The notes below the pieces were generated by a model. The model was given only the letters and a program-made list of their open reading frames with translations. It had not been told where the DNA came from and ran no database searches. A stretch of 7,333 bases of DNA from PVC group bacterium (GTDB taxonomy: Bacteria; Verrucomicrobiota; Kiritimatiellia; SS1-B-03-39; PXDE01), in assembly GCA_003566475.1 (NCBI GenBank), contig PXDE01000194.1:1-7333 (forward strand). The letters run 5' to 3'. Position 1 is the stretch's first letter; each line of letters starts with the position of its first letter. The position numbers were made by a program, and so were the translations under genes. Shown piece after piece: positions 1-5,716 of this stretch.

Positions 1-78
1 CGTGCCACGTCGGGGACATCCTGTTGGCGAGCAGTGGCTTGTGGAGAATGGCGCAGGATGGTGTCTCAGAGCAGTTGG

Positions 79-149
79 GGCCGCTGGCACGCTGGGCCAG
101 CCGGATGAAGAGTGAGACGGCTGGGGCGATGTGTGGTGTGGGATGCGGG
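79..149 (+). repeat. Composite repeat, left copy: two hairpins sharing an arm, then a heptamer array
   Basis: GGCCGCTGG (79-87) leads into a hairpin GCTGGC (83-88) / GCCAGC (96-101). The CCAG of that arm also starts a second hairpin, CCAGCCG (97-103) / CGGCTGG (118-124), with a 14-nt loop. Three 7-nt units follow directly at 129-149: ATGTGTG, GTGTGGG, ATGCGGG. The same order, GGCCGCTGG, shared CCAG, CCAGCCG/CGGCTGG and ATGTGGG-like heptamers, recurs at 7163-7261. Positions 97-128 match 7195-7226 at 28 of 32 bases, and all 14 stem bases are identical. I infer an interspersed repeat family. Its function is unknown. Confidence 0.7.
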
Positions 150-194
150 AAAACCGCAGATTGACGATTGACGATCTACGAAGTGAGAATTAGG
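145..194 (+). repeat. GCGG/CCGC box followed by a heptamer array, copy 1
   Basis: GCGG (145-148) and CCGC (154-157) flank an A-rich loop. Five 7-nt units follow from 160 to 194: ATTGACG, ATTGACG, ATCTACG, AAGTGAG, AATTAGG. The first two are identical and the later ones decay, as in an old tandem array. The same layout is seen at 245-278 with a different unit sequence, so the box and the 7-nt phase are kept while the letters change. Confidence 0.6.
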
Positions 195-205
195 GCCATT
201 CCATC

Positions 206-223
206 TCGTTATCGCTATCGATT
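206..223 (+). repeat. Short hexamer run
   Basis: Three adjacent 6-nt units, TCGTTA, TCGCTA and TCGATT, share TCG in phase. It is short and could be chance. It is listed because it lies among other short-period arrays in the same spacer. Confidence 0.35.
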
Positions 224-244
224 CTCGCTGCTCGGATGGCCGGC

Positions 245-278
245 GCGGGAACCGCAGAATGTCGAATGTCGAAGCCTG
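245..278 (+). repeat. GCGG/CCGC box followed by a heptamer array, copy 2
   Basis: GCGG (245-248) and CCGC (252-255) form a 4-bp stem over GAA. The box GCGGGAA-CCGCAGA matches copy 1 at 145 except for two missing A residues. It is followed by AATGTCG (258-264), AATGTCG (265-271) and a decayed AAGCCTG (272-278). The two copies lie 100 nt apart in the same orientation. Confidence 0.6.
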
Positions 279-284
279 GGGGTG

Positions 285-306
285 GGTCCACGCTCCGACG
301 TGGACC
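285..306. repeat. Perfect 8-bp hairpin
   Basis: GGTCCACG (285-292) and CGTGGACC (299-306) are perfect reverse complements around the 6-nt loop CTCCGA. There is no T-run on either side, so it is not a standard terminator. It could be a palindromic intergenic repeat or a protein-binding site; nothing in the window decides between these. Confidence 0.6.
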
Positions 307-411
307 TTCCGGGCGCGGAGGGCGCCGCAGCTTAACGGAGCCTGGGGCGCAGGCCGCGTCGCGCCGGAGGCGTGCACGCGGACAAGCCCCAGGAACCAGC
401 GCCCCCCCGAC

Positions 412-428
412 CCGCCCTGAAGGGGCGG
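412..428. repeat. Perfect 6-bp hairpin
   Basis: CCGCCC (412-417) pairs with GGGCGG (423-428) over TGAAG. At this GC content a 6-bp stem may be chance. It lies about 110 nt upstream of the lipoprotein start and has no T-run. Confidence 0.4.
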
Positions 429-463
429 CCGCAGGCATGCGAATCCAGGATCGGCCGCGATCA

Positions 464-492
464 TTGCATTTCAGCCGGGGCAGACCTATCGT
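464..492 (+). promoter_or_regulatory. Weak sigma-70-like promoter candidate before the lipoprotein gene
   Basis: TTGCAT (464-469) and TATCGT (487-492) are separated by 17 nt and match the -35/-10 consensus at 3 of 6 and 4 of 6 positions. The -35 lies in a locally AT-richer patch of the spacer. A start near 499 would give a leader of about 40 nt. The fit is modest and the promoter consensus for this organism is unknown. Confidence 0.2.
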
Positions 493-539
493 GCCGGTCA
501 CTTCAATTCGCCGGACCGCAGCCGCCACGAGAACACGGA

Positions 540-3023
540 ATGAGCATGCATCGATCTGAGACCGACCCCAGGCAGACGTGGATTCGGTTTTTCGCCACCG
601 GCATGGTGGCCGCGACGGCCGTGGGGTGCGGCGGGCGCGACGTCCTCCGGGTGATCCCCCCCGAACCGGTGGAGGTCGGCCAGTCGGCCGCCCTTTCCGC
701 CGAGGTCGGAGGTGGCCGGGGCTGGGTCTTCTCGTGGGAGGCCGCCGGCCTGACCAGCCCCTGGCAGGACACTCCGGAGACCCATGTCGCCTTCGCGGAT
801 CCGGGCCACCACCCCGTCCGGCTCCGCGCCCGGCGCGGCCAGCGCGAGATCGAGACCGAAGCCACGGTGATCGTGCGGCGGGCCCTCACCCCCACCCGGC
901 CCACCCAATCCTCGACGCTCGCGTACGACCCCCATCACGGAAAGGTGTGGAACGCCAATCCGGACAACGACTCCGTCTCCGCCGTGGATCCGGCGTCGCT
1001 TCGGAAGCTCAGCGAGACCCCGGTGGGCAGGAACCCGCGCACGCTGGCCGTGCATCCCGACGGGACGATCTGGGTGGCCAATCAGGACGACGCCACCCTG
1101 AGCGTGCTCGACGGGGTCACCGCCGAGGTGATCCGCACCGTGGACCTGCCCCGGGCCTGCCGCCCGTTCGGCATCGCGGTGGCCCCCGACGGAGGCAAGG
1201 TCTATGTGGCCACCGAGGGCTCGGGCCAGGTGCTGCGGATCGACCCCGCCACCCACGCCGTGGACGCCACGGTGGAGGTCGGCGCGCCCCTGCGCGGCCT
1301 GGCCATCACAGCCGACGGCCGCGCCCTGTTCGCGACCCGCTTCATCTCCTCCGATGAGCAGGGGGAGGTGATCGAGATCGGGCTCGACGGCTTCACGGAG
1401 ACCCGGCGCATCGCCCTGCCCCCGGACACCACCACCGCCGACTCCGAAGCCGGGGCCCGGGGCCTGCCCAACCACCTCCAGTCGGCCACCGTCTCCCCCT
1501 GCGGCACCCAGCTCTGGCTTCCCTTCAAGCAGGACAACATCTTCGGCGGCATCGTCCGCGACGGGAAGGCGCTGCACGCCGAGACCGCCGTGCGCACCCT
1601 GGTGTCGGCGGTGGATCTGGCCACGGGACGGGAGGTGTTCCGCAGGGATCTGGGTCGACGCGACATGGCCCATGCCGCCGTCTTCTGCCCGGACGGGGCC
1701 TGGGCCTTTGTGTCGGTCCAGGGCAGCAACACGGTGGAGCTGCTCGACGGCTATACCGGGGAATCGCTGGCCACGGTTTCTGACGTGGACCTCGCGCCGC
1801 AGGGCCTGGCCCTCGCCCCGGATGGGTCCGCCCTGTTCGTGCACTGCTTCCTGACCCGCACCGTGCGGGCCTTCCGGGTGGAGCGGACGGCGGCCGCCCC
1901 CGGCCTGAAGATCGAAGAGGCGGCGGCCATCCCGGTCGTTGCCGAGGAAGCGTTTCCGCCCAATGTGCTTCGCGGCAAGCAGGTGTTCTACGAGGCATCG
2001 GACCCCCGGATGAGCGCGGGGTTCATCAGTTGCGCGAGCTGCCATCTCGACGGCGGCTACGACGGGCGGGTGTGGGACCACACCCAGCGCGGCGAGGGCC
2101 TGCGCATGACCATCTCCCTGCTCGGCAAGCGCGGCATCGGCCAGGGCCGCGTCCACTGGTCGGCGAACTTCGACGAGATCCAGGACTTCGAGCACGACAT
2201 GCGGAATCATTTCGGGGGAACCGGGTTCCTTACCGACGAGCAGTTCAACGAGGGCACCCGCAATCACCCCCTGGGCGACCGCAAGGCCGGGCTGAGCCCC
2301 GACCTCGACGCCCTCGCCGCCTACGTGATGTTCCTGAACGAGGTGCCGGCCAGCCCGCACCGCGAGCCCGACGGGGAGTTCACCCCCGACGCCCGGGCCG
2401 GGCGGGAGCTGTTCCTGAAGCTGGACTGCACCGTCTGCCACAGCGGCCCCGACTACACCGACAGCCCCACCCGGCTGCTTCACGACGTGGGCACCCTTCG
2501 TCCGGCCAGCGGGCGCCGTCTTGGCGGCACCCTTCCCGGCATCGACACCCCCACCCTCCGCGGCGTCTGGGCCACCCCGCCCCACCTGCATGACGGATCC
2601 GCCGCCACCCTGCTCGACGTGCTCGAACCGGCCCCCGGACGCCCCGGCCATGGCGGCAGCGAGCGCCTGTCTGCCGAGGGACGCCGCCACCTCGCCGCCT
2701 TCCTCAAGCAGCTCGACGGCGACGTCCCCGATCCCGAGCCCGGTCCCCCCGTGGTCCAGGTGACCACCTCCGCCCCGGAGACCGGCATCCGCCTCGGACA
2801 GCCCGTCCGGATCGAGGCCGAGGTGCATCCCCGGCTCGACGTGAGCCGGGTCGAGCTCTGGACGGCGGGCGACATGCTGGAGCGGCGCGAGGCCCCGCCG
2901 TATGTCTTCGAGCACACCCCGTCCCGGAGGGGGCGTCAGACCTACCACCTGCACGTCCACCATTCCGATTACGTCCGCACCTGGGCTGAAGTCTCCGTCC
3001 AGGTGAACCCCGGAGCGCGGTAA
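540..3023 (+). CDS. Lipoprotein with Ig/PKD-like, seven-bladed YVTN-type propeller and di-heme cytochrome c peroxidase/MauG-type domains
   Basis: The ATG at 540 (or 546) gives 827 residues with a lipoprotein signal: Arg-containing start, hydrophobic stretch at about 17-29 and lipobox AVGC with Cys30. Gly at +2 suggests the outer membrane if Lol rules apply. Domains in order: Ig/PKD-like (about 34-120); beta-propeller (about 124-447) with seven blades countable from repeats such as KVWNAN, TIWVAN and KVYVAT; cytochrome domain (about 475-736); C-terminal Ig-like (about 738-827). Two heme c motifs are visible, CASCH (Cys498-His502) and CTVCH (Cys630-His634). TPTLRGV followed by HLHDG (682-686) is typical of the CCP/MauG family. 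No Met occurs between His634 and the C-terminal Ig domain, so the usual distal Met ligand of the second heme is missing. It probably oxidises something, or moves electrons, at the cell envelope; the substrate is unknown. A GAG at 529-531 is a weak ribosome site. Confidence 0.85.
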   Translation: MSMHRSETDPRQTWIRFFATGMVAATAVGCGGRDVLRVIPPEPVEVGQSAALSAEVGGGRGWVFSWEAAGLTSPWQDTPETHVAFADPGHHPVRLRARRGQREIETEATVIVRRALTPTRPTQSSTLAYDPHHGKVWNANPDNDSVSAVDPASLRKLSETPVGRNPRTLAVHPDGTIWVANQDDATLSVLDGVTAEVIRTVDLPRACRPFGIAVAPDGGKVYVATEGSGQVLRIDPATHAVDATVEVGAPLRGLAITADGRALFATRFISSDEQGEVIEIGLDGFTETRRIALPPDTTTADSEAGARGLPNHLQSATVSPCGTQLWLPFKQDNIFGGIVRDGKALHAETAVRTLVSAVDLATGREVFRRDLGRRDMAHAAVFCPDGAWAFVSVQGSNTVELLDGYTGESLATVSDVDLAPQGLALAPDGSALFVHCFLTRTVRAFRVERTAAAPGLKIEEAAAIPVVAEEAFPPNVLRGKQVFYEASDPRMSAGFISCASCHLDGGYDGRVWDHTQRGEGLRMTISLLGKRGIGQGRVHWSANFDEIQDFEHDMRNHFGGTGFLTDEQFNEGTRNHPLGDRKAGLSPDLDALAAYVMFLNEVPASPHREPDGEFTPDARAGRELFLKLDCTVCHSGPDYTDSPTRLLHDVGTLRPASGRRLGGTLPGIDTPTLRGVWATPPHLHDGSAATLLDVLEPAPGRPGHGGSERLSAEGRRHLAAFLKQLDGDVPDPEPGPPVVQVTTSAPETGIRLGQPVRIEAEVHPRLDVSRVELWTAGDMLERREAPPYVFEHTPSRRGRQTYHLHVHHSDYVRTWAEVSVQVNPGAR

Positions 3024-3027
3024 GGAT

Positions 3028-3807
3028 GTGATCACTCCGGGCCTCGTCTCCATCACCTTCCGCCAGCTCGGACCCGAGGCGGTCGTGGACCTGGTCGTTC
3101 GGGCCGGGCTCGAGGCCATCGAATGGGGTGGCGATGTCCACGTGCCCCATGGGGATCGGGCGGCGGCGGATCGGGTGGGAAGGCTCACCAGGGATGCGGG
3201 TCTGAAGGTGGCCTGCTACGGATCCTACTTCCGGCTGGGGGTCAGCGAAGAAGCTGACGACGGGCCGACTTTGCGTGATGTTCTGGAGACCGCCGTCCAG
3301 TTAGGGGCGCCATGGATCCGGGTATGGGCGGGACGTCAGGGGTCGGCCGACGCCACCCCCGCCGACCGGGCCCGGGTGGCCGACGACGCGAGGCGCTGCG
3401 CCGACCTGGCCGCCGAAGCCGGCCTGGGGCTGGTGCTCGAATACCATGGCGGCACGCTCACCGACACGGCGGATTCGGCCGTTCGGCTTCTGAGCGACAT
3501 CGACCATCCTCGCCTGAAATCCCTCTGGCAGCCCACCAAAGGTCTGGATGCGGAGGCCAACCTCACCGCGCTGCGGAAGGTGCTCCCCTGGCTGGTCAAC
3601 CTCCACCTCTTCTCCTGGGGCCCCGGCGGATACACCGACCGCCTTCCTCTTGTCGCCCTTGAGGCCGACTGGCGGACCTACCTCGACCTCGCCCGCTCCG
3701 ACGGCCAGCCCCACGCCGCCCTCCTCGAGTTCGTCCGCGACGACGCCCCCGACCAGTTCCTGGCCGACGCGGCCTCGTTGCGGGCGTGGCTTCCGGGCCG
3801 GGACTGA
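3028..3807 (+). CDS. Sugar phosphate isomerase/epimerase-like TIM-barrel protein
   Basis: This 259-residue protein has the features of the xylose-isomerase-like TIM barrel (AP endonuclease 2 superfamily). It opens on strand beta-1 (GLVSITFRQL), then IEWGGDVHVPHGD (Glu32, Asp36, His38), YGSYFRLG, IRVWAGRQGSAD, LEYHGGTLTDT (Glu138, His140), NLHLF (His193) and LLEFVRDD (Glu234). Glu138, His193 and Glu234 sit at strand ends where this superfamily binds a divalent metal. The start is GTG: the ATG two bases earlier runs straight into TGA, and starting later would lose beta-1. It begins 4 nt after the lipoprotein stop, with GGAG at 3012-3015 as a possible ribosome site, which suggests translational coupling. 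It has no signal peptide and should be cytoplasmic. The sugar it acts on cannot be told from sequence. Homologous proteins are often called xylose isomerase without proof. Confidence 0.88.
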   Translation: MITPGLVSITFRQLGPEAVVDLVVRAGLEAIEWGGDVHVPHGDRAAADRVGRLTRDAGLKVACYGSYFRLGVSEEADDGPTLRDVLETAVQLGAPWIRVWAGRQGSADATPADRARVADDARRCADLAAEAGLGLVLEYHGGTLTDTADSAVRLLSDIDHPRLKSLWQPTKGLDAEANLTALRKVLPWLVNLHLFSWGPGGYTDRLPLVALEADWRTYLDLARSDGQPHAALLEFVRDDAPDQFLADAASLRAWLPGRD

Positions 3808-3842
3808 ACAACCGTAGGTTCGGAACCGCGCATTGGCCCGGC

Positions 3843-3860
3843 GTGGCCTGTGGCGGCCAC
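3843..3860 (+). terminator. Possible terminator hairpin after the plus-strand operon
   Basis: GTGGCC (3843-3848) pairs with GGCCAC (3855-3860) over the 6-nt loop TGTGGC, 36 nt after the TIM-barrel stop codon. No T-run follows, so it is not a canonical intrinsic terminator. Its position is the main argument for it. Confidence 0.2.
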
Positions 3861-3869
3861 CGAACGAAC

Positions 3870-3909
3870 CACAGAGGTTGCAGAGGGTACGGAGGTCCGC
3901 GGAGGGGGG
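3870..3909 (+). repeat. Degenerate decamer tandem array, plus orientation
   Basis: Four 10-nt units, CACAGAGGTT, GCAGAGGGTA, CGGAGGTCCG and CGGAGGGGGG, keep GAGG at the same phase. It starts with ACCACAGA, which resembles the start of the minus-strand reading of the array at 4296-4325 (ACCACGGA). The two arrays therefore look like diverged members of one family in opposite orientation. Confidence 0.55.
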
Positions 3910-3991
3910 AAGATCCGGATGCCCCAATGGGGCTACATGGCCTCCCCAAGAGGCGTACGCAATCCGACCAAGGCTCGCTTGATCGGCCATT

Positions 3992-4125
3992 CGTGGGACG
4001 GACGTCCTCGTCCGTCTCGGCGGTGTCCAGTGCCTGAGAAGGCCCTTGGTCCGGCGCTGGAGCACAGGCCAAGGTCCATGCAGGCGCGGAGCCTTCACAG
4101 GACGGACGGGGACGTCCGTCCCACG
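3992..4125. repeat. 134-nt palindromic unit with 25-bp terminal inverted repeats (MITE- or BIME-like)
   Basis: The left arm (3992-4016) and the reverse complement of the right arm (4101-4125) agree at 24 of 25 positions. Both begin CGTGGGACGGACGTCC. Each arm is itself a hairpin: GACGGAC / GTCCGTC with a 6-nt loop (3997-4003 with 4010-4016, and 4101-4107 with 4114-4120). Between the arms, GGCCCTTGG (4041-4049) and CCAAGGTCC (4069-4077) pair at 8 of 9 positions, and GCCTG/CAGGC add to the stem, so the whole unit could fold into one long hairpin. It encodes no protein and shows no clear target-site duplication. It could be a miniature transposable element or a pair of REP-like palindromes. Confidence 0.7.
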
Positions 4126-4173
4126 TCGGATCGAACCCCGCCGGAGTGCGTCGCCGAAATGTCAGCGCGGTTT

Positions 4174-4289
4174 CGACCCCTCGGGGGGCACAGTCAGACC
4201 CCGTAGGGGTCACGGCCATTAGCCGGGGGTAAGCGGAGCGCCACCCCCGGAACTCAAGGCCCCGCATGGGACCGACCCCGGAGGGGTCG
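4174..4289. repeat. Cluster of GACCCC/GGGGTC and CCGGGGG hairpins
   Basis: Four hairpins occur in about 115 nt. CGACCCC-TCG-GGGG (from 4174) is a decayed copy. GACCCC-GTA-GGGGTC (4197-4211) and CGACCCC-GGA-GGGGTCG (4273-4289) are perfect, with 3-nt loops. Between them, CCGGGGGT (4223-4230) pairs with ACCCCCGG (4243-4250) over a 12-nt loop. The loop triplets differ while the stems are kept, as expected for a structured repeat. There are no T-runs. The cluster could act as a bidirectional transcription block or be a mosaic palindromic repeat. Confidence 0.6.
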
Positions 4290-4295
4290 CAGCCA

Positions 4296-4325
4296 ATCCG
4301 TGTTCATCCGTGTCCATCCGTGGTT
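4296..4325 (-). repeat. Decamer tandem array, minus orientation
   Basis: Three 10-nt units, ATCCGTGTTC, ATCCGTGTCC and ATCCGTGGTT, are nearly identical. Read on the minus strand the array begins ACCACGGATG, similar to the ACCACAGAGG that opens the array at 3870. The two arrays face each other across about 390 nt and bracket the palindromic units. Confidence 0.65.
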
Positions 4326-4492
4326 CCTCCTCCGCAGAATACTTCTTCAGGCGCATCTCCGGCCTCGTTCCCGGCGTCGGCCAAAGCCTGGGCGGCTTCG
4401 GCTACGAGCCGATACGGCGTAGCTCCGCATGCCTTGTGGAGTTTCAGGGAAGTTGGCGGGGACCGGGGGATGCGGATGGAATCTGCTTCTAC

Positions 4493-4515
4493 GGGGGCGG
4501 CCCCGACTCGCCCCC
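4493..4515 (-). terminator. Possible terminator hairpin after galactokinase
   Basis: GGGGGCG (4493-4499) pairs with CGCCCCC (4509-4515) over a 9-nt loop, 29 nt beyond the galactokinase stop codon. On the minus strand no T-run follows. On the plus strand only TTT follows. It may stabilise or end the minus-strand transcript, but it lacks the U-tract of an intrinsic terminator. Confidence 0.25.
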
Positions 4516-4544
4516 TTTGGCATCCACGGCCTGGGCGGCCGCGG

Positions 4545-5711
4545 CTACACGAGGCCGGCCCCGGCCTCGGCGCGGACGATGCGGGGTTCGAGACGGCTTC
4601 CGAAGCGGCGGTGGTAGGCGTCGGCCAGGGCCTGGCCCGCCGACTCGGCGGCGGAAGCCTCCACCAGGGCGACCACGCTGCCGCCGAAACCACCTCCGGA
4701 CAATCGCGCGCCGAGCACGCCCGACGTCCTCGCCGCTTCGGCGACGAGGAAATCCAGCTCGCGGCAGGAGTTCTCGAAGTAGAGCCGCGAGCTGTCATGC
4801 GAGGCGGACATCAGGGCCCCGAACTCGGCGAAGTCGCCGCGACCGAGGGCGGCGCGGCCCCGCGTCACGCGTTCGTTCTCGCCGATCACGTGGGCGGCGC
4901 GGGCCGCCGTCTGCGGGTCCGGTTTCGGGGCGCGCGCTTGCCAGTCGTCCCAGGTCACGTCCCGCAGGGCGGTGACCGGCCGGTCGAGCACGCCGGCGAA
5001 GAATTCGCGGGCGGCCTCGCACTGGGCCCGTCGCTGGTTGTACTCGCCGTCCACCAGAGCGTGGCTGACCCGGGTGTTGAGCAGCACGAACCGCATGCCC
5101 GCATCCAGCGGGACCGGGGTGGCGGTCACCTCGCGGAAGTCCAGCGCGACCAGCGCGTCCGCCTCGCCGGCCAGGCTGGTGAGCTGGTCGAGCAGGCCGC
5201 ACCGCACGCCCGCGAACTCGTGCTCGGCCCGCTTGCAGAGCCGGGCCACGGTCAGCCGGTCCAGCTCCAGCCCGCCGACCCGGGCCAGGGCCAGGGCGGT
5301 CGCCACCTCGAACGCGGCCGAACTGGAGAGCCCGGCCCCCAGCGGGATGTCGGAACTCACGGTGAGGCAGAGCCCCGCCGGATCGAATCCATGGCCCACC
5401 AGGCCATGGACCACGCCCCGAACATAGTTGGTCCAGGGGGCGGCCGGGTCGGGCCGGATCGCGCCGGGGCCGATCACCCGCTCCTCCCCCTGGTGGCCGG
5501 ACCAGACCCGAAGGCCCGGACCGCCGTCGCGGGACACCGCCACGCAGGTGCCGGCGTCGATGGCGGCGGCCAGCACCAGACCCTCGTTGTAGTCGGTATG
5601 GTTGCCGAGGATCTCGACCCGTCCCGGGGCGTAGGCCACCACCTCCGGCGGACGTCCGTACCGGGCCTCGTGCTCCGCCCGCACCCGGGCGGCCAGGGTG
5701 TCGCGGCTCAT
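4545..5711 (-). CDS. galK: Galactokinase-family GHMP sugar kinase
   Basis: This 388-residue protein has the usual galactokinase length and all three GHMP kinase signatures. The N-terminal sugar motif APGRVEILGNHTDYNEG spans residues 28-44. The ATP-binding loop PLGAGLSSSAA is at 123-133. The third motif, LGARLSGGGFGG, is at 333-344. CGLLDQ supplies the expected catalytic base Asp175, and Arg31 is the partner Arg. EYNQRR (Tyr224) matches the Tyr that contacts galactose. The expected reaction is galactose plus ATP to galactose-1-phosphate in the cytoplasm. The classic GEHTDYN box reads GNHTDYN, with Asn37 replacing a sugar-contacting Glu, so the sugar may differ. The start follows the mutase stop by 5 nt, implying co-transcription and coupling. 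No uridylyltransferase or epimerase gene is in view. Confidence 0.88.
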   Translation of the reverse strand: MSRDTLAARVRAEHEARYGRPPEVVAYAPGRVEILGNHTDYNEGLVLAAAIDAGTCVAVSRDGGPGLRVWSGHQGEERVIGPGAIRPDPAAPWTNYVRGVVHGLVGHGFDPAGLCLTVSSDIPLGAGLSSSAAFEVATALALARVGGLELDRLTVARLCKRAEHEFAGVRCGLLDQLTSLAGEADALVALDFREVTATPVPLDAGMRFVLLNTRVSHALVDGEYNQRRAQCEAAREFFAGVLDRPVTALRDVTWDDWQARAPKPDPQTAARAAHVIGENERVTRGRAALGRGDFAEFGALMSASHDSSRLYFENSCRELDFLVAEAARTSGVLGARLSGGGFGGSVVALVEASAAESAGQALADAYHRRFGSRLEPRIVRAEAGAGLV

Positions 5712-5716
5712 GGACG

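Larger units (their letters stand above)
1..539. other. Left non-coding spacer rich in palindromes and short tandem arrays
   Basis: I see no convincing gene here. Reading frames through it are short, rich in Pro and Arg, and have no recognisable domain. The in-frame extension of the lipoprotein gene back to 372 looks like spacer translated by chance, because the real signal peptide starts at 540. The spacer holds, in order, a composite hairpin repeat (79-149), two related GCGG/CCGC boxes each followed by heptamer arrays (145-194 and 245-278), a short hexamer run (206-223), two further hairpins (285-306 and 412-428) and a weak promoter candidate before the lipoprotein gene. The first 60 bases have no feature I can name. 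They could hold the end of a neighbouring gene, but no frame is persuasive. Confidence 0.6.
3808..4544. other. Convergent intergenic spacer packed with inverted and tandem repeats
   Basis: About 740 nt separate the ends of the two gene pairs. Frames in it are short and lack recognisable domains, so I call no gene. Its visible contents, in order, are a 6-bp hairpin soon after the plus-strand operon, a decamer array (3870-3909), a 134-nt unit with 25-bp terminal inverted repeats (3992-4125), a cluster of GACCCC/GGGGTC and CCGGGGG hairpins (4174-4289), an opposite-facing decamer array (4296-4325) and a hairpin near the galactokinase end (4493-4515). From 4326 to 4492 I see only weak inverted repeats, such as GCTAC (4401-4405) / GTAGC (4419-4423). 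Confidence 0.65.

Noticed and set aside
161..190. TTGACG with GAGAAT 18 nt downstream, resembling a promoter
   Set aside because: TTGACG is simply part of the repeated heptamer, the -10 is weak and it lies about 350 nt before the nearest gene.
372..539. N-terminal extension of the lipoprotein from the ATG at 372
   Set aside because: It would place 56 unconserved Pro/Arg-rich residues before a clear signal peptide and lipobox, which would block export.
498..3188. Very long open frame (896 codons) on the minus strand opposite the lipoprotein gene
   Set aside because: It is an antisense shadow caused by high GC content. It has no domain or signal and is rich in Gly, Ala and Arg, while the plus strand has two heme motifs, a lipobox and propeller repeats.
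3983..4129. TCGG target-site duplication around the 134-nt unit
   Set aside because: The left TCGG is not adjacent to the arm, so it does not fit a duplication and is likely chance.
3870..4325. CRISPR array
   Set aside because: The repeats are 10-nt units directly abutting one another, without unique spacers of constant length, and no cas genes are near.
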